A DNA stretch of 64,000 nt from an uncultured Gemmatimonadales bacterium (GCA_947259585.1 CAMYMV010000008.1:62001-126000), one strand, 5' to 3'. Shown: positions 50,191-58,159, numbered from the stretch's first letter. Numbers and translations: made by a program. Notes: a model not told the origin generated them from the letters alone.

Positions 50191-51047
50191 GCCGGATCTT
50201 CCGCGGCGTCGTGCGGGGACGCCCCCCCGTCATGAATGCGAGCGAGATCCTCATCGGCGCTGAGATGGCTCGCCAGCTGGTGGTGGATGTGGGCGATGAG
50301 GTGATCCTCGTGGCGCCGGCCGCCGATGGATCGCTCGGCAACGACCTCTTCGTCGTCTCGGGGATATTCCGCAGCGGGATGGCCGAGCTGGATGGCCAAT
50401 TCGCGATGCTCCCGATCGGCCAGCTCCAGGCTCTGGCGGCTCTGGCGCCCGATCGCGTGCACGAGATAGCGGCGGCCACGGTGGATCCCTGGCTGGCTCC
50501 CGACGCGGCGCAGAGGCTCGCCGAGCCCGTCTCGACGGTCTCCTCGCAGGCTGTCGTCCAGCCGTGGACCGAGCTGCGCCCCGAGATGATGGATTATGCG
50601 CAGCTCGCGAAATCCTGGGGCTTCGTGGTCATCGTCATCGTTTTCGCGATCGCCATCTTCGGCGTTGCAAACACGATGCTCCTCGGGACGTTCGAGCGAC
50701 GGAGGGAGTTCGCGGTGATCATGGCGATCGGTGCCGCGCCCGGCGCCGTCCTCCGGACGGTCCTCTACGAGGGTCTGGCCCTGGGAGCCATCAGCCTCGT
50801 CCTCGGCGTGCTCATCACGCTGCCCGTTCTGCTCTGGTGGCACAACGCGCCTCCCGACCTGGGGTGGCTCTACGGGGACTTCACGATGTTCGGGGCTCTC
50901 ATCAGACCGGTTCTTCGCGTGGAGTACGACGTGGCCACCGCGCTATGGGCGGGCCTGGCGCTCCTGCTCACCGCCTTGATGGCGGCGCTGGTTCCAGCGG
51001 CGCGGGCCGCGCGACTTCTTCCTGCCGACACCCTTTCGGGCGACTGA
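50187..51047 (+). CDS. ABC transporter permease, C-terminal fragment (broken gene)
   Basis: The remaining 286 residues of the permease begun at 49828. The GTG at 50187 overlaps the TGA of the first fragment (GTGA), which resembles a genuine coupled start. However, this fragment lacks the first membrane helix and starts in mid-domain (V-V-R-G-R-P-P). The rest is intact: the end of the MacB_PCD domain, then three C-terminal membrane helices of the FtsX domain (about 145-170, 188-215, 254-275) with the family motif E-R-R-R-E-F-A-V-I-M-A-I-G-A. Either the gene is damaged, a sequencing or assembly error exists here, or the protein works as two chains. Confidence 0.8.
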   Translation: MSRIFRGVVRGRPPVMNASEILIGAEMARQLVVDVGDEVILVAPAADGSLGNDLFVVSGIFRSGMAELDGQFAMLPIGQLQALAALAPDRVHEIAAATVDPWLAPDAAQRLAEPVSTVSSQAVVQPWTELRPEMMDYAQLAKSWGFVVIVIVFAIAIFGVANTMLLGTFERRREFAVIMAIGAAPGAVLRTVLYEGLALGAISLVLGVLITLPVLLWWHNAPPDLGWLYGDFTMFGALIRPVLRVEYDVATALWAGLALLLTALMAALVPAARAARLLPADTLSGD

Positions 51048-52321
51048 TGGAGCGGTCTCGGCTGATGATGACACTGGCGTTCCGCAATCTGCGGAGACAG
51101 GCTCGCCGCAGTCTCCTGACGGCGGCTGCCATGGTCATCGGGGGCGGGCTGCTGATCTTCTCGGTCTCTCTTGGAGACGGGACCCACGAGGATTGGATCG
51201 AGTCCGGAGTGCGCATGGGGAGCGGCCACATCGCGATTCAGGCCCCCAAGTACGCCGTCAGTCGCAAGATCGAGGACCGGCTCGGCGCCGCGAGCCTCCG
51301 GGCGGTCCACGAGGGAACCCGCAGCCCCGGCGTCGCCGAGTCCGTTCTGGAGGTCGTTCCAAGACTGACGACCGGTGGATTGGCCAGCTCTCCGACAGGC
51401 GCCCGCCCCGTTGAGGTCGTCGGGGCGGATCCGGTCGCGGAGGCCCGGTTCTCGACGCTGGACGAACGGGCGGTGGAGGGTCGTTATCTGGAGCCTGACG
51501 ACCGGCTGGCCGCCTACATCGGTGCTGAGCTGGCCGAGGGTCTGGAGCTCCGGCTGGGCTCGAGAATGGTGCTGACGGCCCAGGACGCGGAGGGCGAGAT
51601 CTCCGGCCAACTGGTGAGGGTGGTCGGCATCTTCGGGACGGGGATTCCGGAGGTGGATCAGCGGATCGTGCATATCCCCCTCCAGACCGCCGGGGCGTGG
51701 CTGGGCGCGGAGGGAGCCGTGACGACCGTTGCGGTCCTGGTGGATAAGAGCCGGGCCGTGAGGCGCACGGCGCGCCTCCTGGAGGATGAGCTGGCGGCGC
51801 CGATCGCCGCCGGGGATCTGGCGGTTCTCACGTGGCAGGAGGCCATGCCAGAGCTGGACGCGGTCGTAAAGGTGGACGACCTCGGCAACTACATGTTCCA
51901 GGGCATCACCTTCGGGATCATCGCCCTGGCGATCGTGAACACGATCCTGATGTCGGTCCTGTACCGACACCGCGAGTTCGGCGTCCTTCAGGCGCTCGGA
52001 TTCACGCCGGGCCAGACGGGAACGCTCGTCATGGCGGAGGGCGTGGTTCTCACGGTGCTGAGCGGTCTGCTGGGGATCGGTCTGGGTCTGTTCGTGACCT
52101 GGTTCTTCTGGCGGGACGGGCTTGATATCTCCTTTACGTGGCAGGAAGACTGGACCTTCTCCGGCGTCGTCCTCGATCCCGTGATCGTCCCGCTGTTCAG
52201 AGCCGCGCGGGTGATCCAGGGTCTCCTGTTCATCCTGTTCGTGGGGACCGTGGCGTCCCTCTATCCGGCGTACCGGGCCACGCGGATAGACGTGGCCGAG
52301 GCGATGAAGTTCGAGCGATGA
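51047..52321 (+). CDS. ABC transporter permease (FtsX/MacB-type), intact
   Basis: A 424-residue membrane protein that starts one base into the previous stop (TGATG). It has the usual four-helix plan: N-terminal helix (about 20-42), a large periplasmic MacB_PCD domain (about 45-270), and three C-terminal helices (about 285-310, 330-360, 385-410). The family motif Y-R-H-R-E-F-G-V-L-Q-A-L-G-F is present. LolC/LolE and MacB are relatives. Together with the ATPase it would drive movement of a lipid or lipoprotein at the inner membrane and would normally pair with the broken permease upstream. Confidence 0.9.
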   Translation: MERSRLMMTLAFRNLRRQARRSLLTAAAMVIGGGLLIFSVSLGDGTHEDWIESGVRMGSGHIAIQAPKYAVSRKIEDRLGAASLRAVHEGTRSPGVAESVLEVVPRLTTGGLASSPTGARPVEVVGADPVAEARFSTLDERAVEGRYLEPDDRLAAYIGAELAEGLELRLGSRMVLTAQDAEGEISGQLVRVVGIFGTGIPEVDQRIVHIPLQTAGAWLGAEGAVTTVAVLVDKSRAVRRTARLLEDELAAPIAAGDLAVLTWQEAMPELDAVVKVDDLGNYMFQGITFGIIALAIVNTILMSVLYRHREFGVLQALGFTPGQTGTLVMAEGVVLTVLSGLLGIGLGLFVTWFFWRDGLDISFTWQEDWTFSGVVLDPVIVPLFRAARVIQGLLFILFVGTVASLYPAYRATRIDVAEAMKFER

Positions 52322-53118
52322 CCGAGACGCAACGTGTGACAAGCGCGGCAGAGACGCATACAGACCGAGCCGCCGTCCGTACGGACGAGGTGTGGAAGGT
52401 CTTCCTGCAGGGTCCCGAAGAGGTCCAGGCCGTGCGGGGTGTGACACTCGCGATCGAGCGTGGCGAGTTCGTCGCGATGGCCGGACCGTCCGGCTCCGGC
52501 AAGACCACCCTGCTCAACCTGATCGGCGGGCTGACGAGGCCCTCTCGGGGGCACGCTTGGGTGGCCGGGCACGACGTGGCCGGCATGTCGGGCCGCGACC
52601 TGGCGCACATGCGGCTGCAGCAGGTGGGGTTCGTCTTTCAGGCGTACAACCTGCTGCCGGTGCTGACGGCGTTCGAGAACGCCGAGCTGCCGCTGCTGAT
52701 GCTGGGCGTCGAGGAGGCCGAGCGGCGGAAACGGGTGCACGAGCTGTTCGAACGCACGGGCCTCACGGGACTCGAGGATCGACGTCCCGGCAAACTGTCG
52801 GGCGGGCAGCAGCAGCGGGTCGCGATCATCCGTGCGGTGGCGTCGCGGCCGGCCCTCGTCCTGGCCGACGAGCCCACGGCGAATCTGGACTCCGCCACGA
52901 GCGCTTCCCTCCTTGACATGATGGAGGAGCTGAACCGCGAGACTTACACCACCTTCGTGTTCGCCACCCACGATCCGCAGGTCATGGAGAGGGCTCGCCG
53001 CTTGATCCGCCTCGTCGACGGCCAGGTCGACTCCGACGAATCTCAGCAAAGGGGTGCGCGACGGGCCACCGATGGAAGCCCGATCGAGCCCGAGGCGGCG
53101 CCCGAGATCGACCGGTGA
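52318..53118 (+). CDS. ABC transporter ATP-binding protein (LolD/MacB-type)
   Basis: A 266-residue ATPase starting four bases before the permease stop (ATGA overlap). Walker A is G-P-S-G-S-G-K-T-T-L, the Q-loop region reads F-Q-A-Y-N-L-L-P, the signature is L-S-G-G-Q-Q-Q-R and Walker B is L-V-L-A-D-E-P-T-A-N-L-D. This is the LolD/MacB/FtsE subfamily of mechanotransmitting exporters that partner with FtsX-like permeases. The 25 N-terminal residues are an extra polar extension. It overlaps the outer membrane protein gene downstream by four bases. Confidence 0.95.
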   Translation: MTETQRVTSAAETHTDRAAVRTDEVWKVFLQGPEEVQAVRGVTLAIERGEFVAMAGPSGSGKTTLLNLIGGLTRPSRGHAWVAGHDVAGMSGRDLAHMRLQQVGFVFQAYNLLPVLTAFENAELPLLMLGVEEAERRKRVHELFERTGLTGLEDRRPGKLSGGQQQRVAIIRAVASRPALVLADEPTANLDSATSASLLDMMEELNRETYTTFVFATHDPQVMERARRLIRLVDGQVDSDESQQRGARRATDGSPIEPEAAPEIDR

Positions 53119-54314
53119 CTCGGACACGAGCTCTCGCCATCCTGCTTCCCGCCCTTCTCCTTTCCTGCTCTCCCGCTCGAGCGCAGATCCCCCTGCCCTG
53201 GCTGAGCGGCTACTACCTGACCGTGCCCCTGTGGAGCGATGCCGGCCCGTTCAGCGAAGGGGGCTTCGGTAACTCGCAACGCCTGCGTTTCATGGCCGAT
53301 CCTCGCCTCGGTCCGGTGACGGTCGATGCGGCGTACGAGCAGTTCATCTCATGGAGCGCCAAGCCGGACGGGGGGCTGGGGTTCGGCGTGCCGGGAGCGA
53401 TAGCGCCCGGCGGCGGCGAATGGCTGGACCTCCAGTGGGTGATCGAGGATGATGAGAACCTCCGCTGGACCCACCGCTTCGATCGGCTCAGCGTGACCGC
53501 TGCTGCCGGCGATTTTCTGAGCGCGACCGTGGGACGTCAGACCATCTCGTGGGCCACGACGCTTTTCCTCACCCCCGCCGACCCGTTCGTGCCCTTCGAT
53601 CCGGCCGACCCGTTCCGTGAGTACCGAGCCGGCGTGGACGCCGGCCGCGTTCGCTTTTTTCCGGGGCCGCTCAGCGAGGCCGAGATCGTGGTCCGACCTG
53701 CCAAGTTCCGGTTCGACGAGACTCTGTCCGTGCTGGGCCGCTACAAGGGCGTGATCGCCAGCTGGGAGCTCTCCGGCTACGTCGGCGTGCTGCACGACCG
53801 CGCGGCGCTCAGCTTAGGCGGCGCGGGAGGGATCGGGAAGGCGGCGCTTCGCGGCGAGATTCAGCTACGAGATGAGCCGGATGAATTCGCCTTCCGGGGC
53901 ACAGCCGGCGTCGACACGCGCTTCGACGCGCTCGGTCGAGATCTCTACGTCATCTTCGAGTATCAGCACGACGACTTCGGAGCCTCCAGTGCGGACGAGC
54001 TCGAGGAAGTCGTGCTGTCACCACCCTTCGCGAGGGGCGAGCTGCAGGTCTTGAGCGCCGACGTCACTGTCTGGCAGGGCTCGTGGCAACTTCACCCGCT
54101 GTTCTCGACCCAGCTTCTGGTGCTCTGGAGCCTGAACGATCTGAGCGCGCTCTTCGCGCCGGGCGCCAGCTACTCGCTGAGCGAGGACGCCACCGCCCAG
54201 GGCGGAGTCTTCGTCGGCGTCGGGAACGGTGATGTCACTCCAGGAAATCTGCTTCCATCCGAGTACGGCGTCGTCCCCACCACCATCTACGCCTCGATCT
54301 CGCTCTTCATTTGA
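53115..54314 (+). CDS. outer membrane porin-like protein of the LolA-like/ABC operon
   Basis: A 399-residue exported protein starting with GTG inside the ATPase stop. The signal peptide ends near A-R-A-Q. The mature sequence alternates like a large barrel, with tyrosine and tryptophan at strand ends and a C-terminal strand T-I-Y-A-S-I-S-L-F-I. Early strands include G-R-Q-T-I-S-W-A-T, recalling DUF1302-type or alginate-export-like barrels that sit beside LolA-like (PF17131) proteins in other genomes. It is last in the operon and may be the outer membrane partner of the transporter. Confidence 0.78.
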   Translation: MTRTRALAILLPALLLSCSPARAQIPLPWLSGYYLTVPLWSDAGPFSEGGFGNSQRLRFMADPRLGPVTVDAAYEQFISWSAKPDGGLGFGVPGAIAPGGGEWLDLQWVIEDDENLRWTHRFDRLSVTAAAGDFLSATVGRQTISWATTLFLTPADPFVPFDPADPFREYRAGVDAGRVRFFPGPLSEAEIVVRPAKFRFDETLSVLGRYKGVIASWELSGYVGVLHDRAALSLGGAGGIGKAALRGEIQLRDEPDEFAFRGTAGVDTRFDALGRDLYVIFEYQHDDFGASSADELEEVVLSPPFARGELQVLSADVTVWQGSWQLHPLFSTQLLVLWSLNDLSALFAPGASYSLSEDATAQGGVFVGVGNGDVTPGNLLPSEYGVVPTTIYASISLFI

Positions 54315-54368
54315 GAGCGAACACACCGATTCGATCTGCCTTGCTCTTGTCGTCCAGTCGAGGGGGGC

Positions 54369-54512
54369 GTGAGCAGGGTGGCGTTCAGCGAGGCGAACAT
54401 CGACGGCATCGGCCACTCGCCGCGTGAGTTCACGACGAAGGAGAACATGGCGAACGGAGCCGACGTCCTGCTGCGCTCGTTGCTGGCGATCGATGCGGGC
54501 GCACCGGAGTAG
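54369..54512 (+). pseudogene. C-terminal remnant of a peptidase-like gene
   Basis: An open stretch of 47 codons ending in TAG. It can be read from a GTG after a GGGGGG stretch, but it looks like the C-terminus of a larger enzyme: D-G-I-G-H-S-P-R-E-F-T-T followed by N-G-A-D-V-L-L-R-S-L-L-A-I-D, which I associate with the last helix of M20/M28-type amidohydrolases. There is no metal site within it. It lies in a 235-base gap between two intact genes. I read it as the tail of a gene whose front has been lost. The family assignment is tentative. Confidence 0.4.
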
Positions 54513-54549
54513 TGGAGGTGGGTAGAAGCAGCCCGGGGAGAAGAACGAG

Positions 54550-55506
54550 ATGCCAGGACCGAGGATTCCGCATCTTCCAATGAGCAGCGCGCCGAAAGCG
54601 ATGGCCGCCGTGGGCCTCCTGCTCGCGTCGGCGTTCGGGACGCACGCACCGGTCCTCAACGGGCAGACCGCCGAGGACGCTCGGGCGCAGGCCGCGGTTG
54701 AGGTTCGGAGGCAGACCGCGGCTGAAGACGTCCGGCGGGTGAGCCGGGAGACGATCGAGACGGCGATGGCCGAGCAGGCGGCCTTGGGATACAACCTGCT
54801 CGCCTCGACCAATTCCTCGCGCTTCGAGACCGCCGTCCTCCTGACGATCGCGCGCTCGGCCATGGCGGAGAGCGAGGAAGGACCGCCGCTGCTGCTTCAC
54901 CACGTCGACTGGTACGAGGCATACCGCTCGGTCACGGGTCTCGAGCCCCAGGATGTGCCGGAGTACATTTCGCTCGCTCACGAGTTCGGGCAGGACCGGA
55001 TCATCGACTTTCACCCGGCCCGGACCAGGATCGAGATCAAGGAGGGGTTCGAGCCCGAGCATGTGGTCAGGGTGAAGGTCGGCTGGCCGGATTCCCCGGA
55101 GGCAGCGGACCGGTACACGTTCACCGACACCACCACGAGCCCGAACCTGCGCATTACGAACCGGCAGCGGATCAGCTACTGGCTCCTCGACTACGGCAAC
55201 TTCATCGTCCAGGACGAGATCGAGGGCGTGCAGGCGCGTCCGTTGGGCGGAGCGCTGGGGACACTCTTCTCCATCGTCGGCGACGGCAGCGCCAAGCAGA
55301 ACCGGATCGCGATCGCCGAGGACGGCCTGGTCGTGACATATGCGACCGCGAAAAAGGGACCCTTCAAGGTCCAGCCACTCACGATCACCTATCCCGACGG
55401 CACGGTGGAGACCGAGTTTCCACCCGACCGCCACGATCTCCTGCAGCTCACCTACCGGGTCAAGCTTCCGCTCGAGGTGGAGTATCCCGACGAGCAATCC
55501 GACTGA
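54550..55506 (+). CDS. secreted hypothetical protein
   Basis: A 318-residue protein that I do not recognise. The start at 54550 follows a GGGGAGAAG box. A hydrophobic signal segment (about 16-34) precedes an Ala/Glu/Arg-rich helical stretch (40-85). From about 85 the sequence is mixed alpha/beta with a W-Y-E-A-Y-R-S-V-T-G-L-E motif, then beta-rich blocks to the end. One part (K-V-G-W-P-D-S-P-E-A-A-D-R-Y-T-F-T-D-T) could be an immunoglobulin-like or carbohydrate-binding fold, but this is a guess. No catalytic motif or lipobox is seen. It precedes an SDR gene by 31 bases and may be co-transcribed with it. Confidence 0.7.
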   Translation: MPGPRIPHLPMSSAPKAMAAVGLLLASAFGTHAPVLNGQTAEDARAQAAVEVRRQTAAEDVRRVSRETIETAMAEQAALGYNLLASTNSSRFETAVLLTIARSAMAESEEGPPLLLHHVDWYEAYRSVTGLEPQDVPEYISLAHEFGQDRIIDFHPARTRIEIKEGFEPEHVVRVKVGWPDSPEAADRYTFTDTTTSPNLRITNRQRISYWLLDYGNFIVQDEIEGVQARPLGGALGTLFSIVGDGSAKQNRIAIAEDGLVVTYATAKKGPFKVQPLTITYPDGTVETEFPPDRHDLLQLTYRVKLPLEVEYPDEQSD

Positions 55507-55537
55507 CTCGAACCCTTCGATCTGAGAGCGAGGCTCG

Positions 55538-56320
55538 ATGAGACTGACCGGCCGAGTGGCCATCGTCACCGGAGCGGGCCGTGGGATCGGCCGGGGCATA
55601 GCACGCCGATTCGCGGCGGAGGGGGCGGCGGTGCTTCTCACGTCGCGGACGGCCGCCGAGTTGGAGGAGGCGGCCTCTGAGATCACCGGGAGCGGCGGCA
55701 AGGCAGCCACCGTGACTGCCGACGTCAGCCGGGAGGCCGAGTGCGAGCGGGTGGTCGGAGACGCCCGCGACCGGTTCGGCGCCGTCGACATTCTCGTCAA
55801 CAACGCCGGCATCTTCGGGCCTGTCCTTCCGGCCGAGGAGATCACCCCGGCGGAGTTCGACGAGGTGATCGCGATCAACCTGCGCGGACCGTTTCTGCTC
55901 AGCCGCCTCGTTCTTCCCGAGATGTACGAGCGCGGCGCGGGGGTCATCCTGAACATCGCGAGCATCGGCGCCAAGCTCGCCTTCCCATGGAACGGCGCCT
56001 ACGGCACCTCGAAGGCCGGGATCATCGGCCTCACCCGGACGATCGCGGCCGAGGCGGCGAGACGCGGCGTCCGCGTCAACGCGATCTGTCCCGGCCCGGT
56101 TACCGAGACGCGGATGTCACAGGAGCTGGGCCGGGCGATCGGAGAGAGGCTGGGCCTGGACGAGGAGGCCCAACGCGAGGGTTTCCTGGAGGGCGTGCTG
56201 CAGGGCCGGGCGCAGACGGTGGAGGAGATCGCCGCCGCGGCGCTCTTCCTGGCGTCCGATGAGGGAAGCGCCATCACCGCACAAGCCATCAACGTGGATG
56301 GCGGCATGGTCTACTACTGA
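55538..56320 (+). CDS. SDR-family NAD(P)-dependent oxidoreductase
   Basis: A 260-residue classical short-chain dehydrogenase. The cofactor motif T-G-A-G-R-G-I-G is at residues 11-18, N-N-A-G near residue 90, and the catalytic Ser (N-I-A-S-I-G), Tyr and Lys (Y-G-T-S-K) are in order. The C-terminus ends V-D-G-G-M-V-Y-Y, the standard V-D-G-G tail. It resembles FabG-like 3-oxoacyl reductases and glucose/sorbose dehydrogenase-like members; the substrate cannot be assigned. S-R after strand two suggests NADP preference. It follows the secreted protein gene by 31 bases. Confidence 0.92.
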   Translation: MRLTGRVAIVTGAGRGIGRGIARRFAAEGAAVLLTSRTAAELEEAASEITGSGGKAATVTADVSREAECERVVGDARDRFGAVDILVNNAGIFGPVLPAEEITPAEFDEVIAINLRGPFLLSRLVLPEMYERGAGVILNIASIGAKLAFPWNGAYGTSKAGIIGLTRTIAAEAARRGVRVNAICPGPVTETRMSQELGRAIGERLGLDEEAQREGFLEGVLQGRAQTVEEIAAAALFLASDEGSAITAQAINVDGGMVYY

Positions 56321-56353
56321 GGGTTCCGGCCGAATCGAATCTCGTCGAGTCGC

Positions 56354-56437
56354 ATCGGACCGGACGGCCGGGTGGAGGCGGTCTACACAAAGGTGAAGCC
56401 CGCCGGCCACGCGGAGCTGCTGCTGGAGAAGCTGTAG
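56354..56437 (+). pseudogene. C-terminal remnant of a peroxiredoxin (Bcp-like) gene
   Basis: The last 27 codons of an open frame that ends in TAG. The translation I-G-P-D-G-R-V-E-A-V-Y-T-K-V-K-P-A-G-H-A followed by E-L-L-L-E-K-L matches the end of Bcp/AhpC-TSA-type peroxiredoxins, which read x-I-D-P-x-G-x-x-x-x-x-x-x-x-V-x-x-x-G-H-x-x-x-x-L. The active-site cysteines, far upstream in a full gene, are absent: the in-frame TGA of the SDR gene stands only 33 bases before it, and the preceding codons no longer fit the family. It is therefore a fragment left after deletion. Confidence 0.6.
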
Positions 56438-56449
56438 AGCCAGCGCTCG

Positions 56450-56875
56450 TCACTGCTCCACGGCCGGCAGCAGGTCAACGTCCAGGTCGATGTGGTCGCC
56501 CGTGAAGCGCACGACGCGCTCCACCGTGCGGTAACCGTCCATCACCACCCGGACTCGGCCCTCAGTGTACCGGCGCATCACCTCTCCATACGCCGGCCCG
56601 CCGGCGACGACCCCCTCCTGATCCTCGAGGAGAAACTCGTAGTCCACGGGCGTGTTGCCGAGCGAGTAGAAGCCCTCGTCGAACGACGCGGCATCGAACG
56701 ATCCGTAGTAGCCGGCGACCGAGGCGGCCACTTCTATTTCACCGCTTCGCTGCAAATAGACTTCGGCGCCGCCCGGCAGCGTATCCACGGTCAGTCGTTG
56801 ATGCTTGGGAGCACAGGCGCCGAACAAGCCGGCCGCCAGGACCAGGACGATTCCGTAACGCAGGCGCGCAAACAC
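56450..56875 (-). CDS. PEGA-like lipoprotein
   Basis: A 141-residue protein with a lipoprotein signal (L-F-G-A-C, cysteine near residue 21). The start of the mature part, L-T-V-D-T-L-P-G-G-A-E-V-Y-L, followed later by L-G-N-T-P-V-D-Y-E-F, resembles the PEGA-like repeat (x-x-P-x-G-A-x-V-x-x-x-x-x-x-x-G-x-T-P), but the spacing between G-A-E-V and N-T-P is longer than in a standard repeat, as an inserted stretch of about 35 residues separates them. It closes with V-R-V-V-M-D-G-Y-R-T-V-E-R. PEGA-type domains are thought to bind ligands at the cell surface or carry other domains. It stands alone on the minus strand. Confidence 0.65.
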   Translation of the reverse strand: MFARLRYGIVLVLAAGLFGACAPKHQRLTVDTLPGGAEVYLQRSGEIEVAASVAGYYGSFDAASFDEGFYSLGNTPVDYEFLLEDQEGVVAGGPAYGEVMRRYTEGRVRVVMDGYRTVERVVRFTGDHIDLDVDLLPAVEQ

Positions 56876-57087
56876 CCTTCCCCTCCTAGCTCGATCCCCG
56901 CTTCAACTCGGCTTCCATCCATAAGACGAGGGCGAGTCTCGACCCGTCACCCACGACCTGCGCCTCGAGCGAGCCCGTTCGCTGGAATGATCCGGTGAAT
57001 GCGGCTGTCGAAGGAGTGAAGCGCGGCACGAACGTGTCGAACGTTTTGAAGCACGACCCAGACCATGCGAGAACACGGAGAAGGACG

Positions 57088-57537
57088 ATGAGGAAAGGGA
57101 CGAAGACGATCCGGCTACCTAGATCGGGCAGGCGCAGGATATGGCTCGGCGGCCTGATGGGCCTGGCGTTGGTCGCAATCGTTGCGGCGCCGGCCGAAGC
57201 GCAGCAGGGTAAGCGCCAGCGCGGCATGGACCCGGAAGCGCGAATGGAGAGGTTGAAGGAGAGTCTCGAGCTCACCAATGATCAGGTCGCGCAGCTCGAG
57301 CCGATCTTCGCGGCCCACGACCAGACGCGCCGTGAGCTCTTCGAGAGCCGCAGCGCAGAGCGCCAGGCGGTGCGAGAGCAGATGAAGGCCCTCCGGCTCG
57401 AGATGGACGAGGATATCGCGGAGATCCTGACCGAAGAGCAGATGAAGACGTATCTCGAGCTGCGCGAGGAGATGCGGCAGCGATTCAGGCAGGAGGGACG
57501 TGGAGGCCGTCGCGGGCCCCCGCCCTCGGAAGGCTGA
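57088..57537 (+). CDS. Spy/LTXXQ-type periplasmic protein
   Basis: A 149-residue exported helical protein. The start at 57088 has a GGAGAAGG box; the longer frame from 56995 is filler. The signal peptide (residues about 18-39) ends near A-E-A-Q. The mature part is highly charged and helical with the two hallmark motifs L-T-N-D-Q and L-T-E-E-Q about 45 residues apart, as in Spy/CpxP/ZraP-like chaperones and metal sensors. The end is Gly/Arg/Pro-rich. It comes 55 bases before the ECF sigma gene. A direct repeat (CGAACGT at 57029 and 57038) lies about 45 bases upstream of the start. Confidence 0.82.
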   Translation: MRKGTKTIRLPRSGRRRIWLGGLMGLALVAIVAAPAEAQQGKRQRGMDPEARMERLKESLELTNDQVAQLEPIFAAHDQTRRELFESRSAERQAVREQMKALRLEMDEDIAEILTEEQMKTYLELREEMRQRFRQEGRGGRRGPPPSEG

Positions 57538-57592
57538 GCACGCATGAAGATGCGGCGCGTGCGGACGGCGGTCGTCGTCCGCACATTGCTCG

Positions 57593-58159
57593 ATGATGAA
57601 CGATCGCATTCCGGACGGAGAGCTCCTGCAGCGGGCCCGCAGCGGGGATCAGGCGGCGTTTCGTACGCTCGTCGAACGTTACGAGCAGGTGGTAGCGGCC
57701 ACCGTCATCGGCATGCTCGGTTCGGGTCCGGAGGCGGAGGACGTGGGCCAGGAGACCTTCATCAGGTTCTATGCGTCGCTGAACCGATTTCGGGAGGAAG
57801 CGTCTCTGAAGACGTATCTTACGCGAATCGCTATCAACCTGTCTCTCAACTCCATCAAGAGGCAGAAGCGGTTCCTCTCCCGCCACGTGGAGGGCGATCT
57901 GGTGGAGACGATCGAGCTGAATTCCGGGTCGGGGCCGGCGGATCGAGCCGAGAGTCGGGAGGTACGTGAGGTCGTGAGACATGCGATCGATCGCCTCGCA
58001 CCGAAGCAAAGAGCCGTGGTCACGCTCAGGCTGATCGACGGCTACTCGACGCGTGAGACCGCGGAGATTCTCGGCCTGCCGGAAGGCACGGTGCTCTCCC
58101 GGCTCTCGCGAGCCCTAAAGAAGCTGCAACCACAGCTGCAGCCGTTGATGGAAGCATGA
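57593..58159 (+). CDS. ECF-type RNA polymerase sigma factor
   Basis: A 188-residue group IV sigma factor. Region 2 spans about residues 12-85 (F-R-T-L-V-E-R-Y-E-Q, A-E-D-V-G-Q-E-T-F-I-R-F-Y, L-K-T-Y-L-T-R-I-A-I-N) and region 4 about 125-180 (L-A-P-K-Q-R-A-V-V-T-L-R, Y-S-T-R-E-T-A-E-I-L-G-L-P-E-G-T-V-L-S-R-L). There is no C-terminal extension. It overlaps the putative anti-sigma gene by four bases, the usual arrangement for a sigma / anti-sigma pair. It probably responds to an envelope signal given its neighbours. Confidence 0.94.
   Translation: MMNDRIPDGELLQRARSGDQAAFRTLVERYEQVVAATVIGMLGSGPEAEDVGQETFIRFYASLNRFREEASLKTYLTRIAINLSLNSIKRQKRFLSRHVEGDLVETIELNSGSGPADRAESREVREVVRHAIDRLAPKQRAVVTLRLIDGYSTRETAEILGLPEGTVLSRLSRALKKLQPQLQPLMEA

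Noticed and set aside
50870..52447. 525-codon minus-strand ORF
   Set aside because: It is antisense to the intact permease and the start of the ATPase gene; composition is shadow-like.
54430..55974. 514-codon minus-strand ORF
   Set aside because: It overlaps the secreted protein and SDR genes, the latter with complete SDR motifs on the plus strand.
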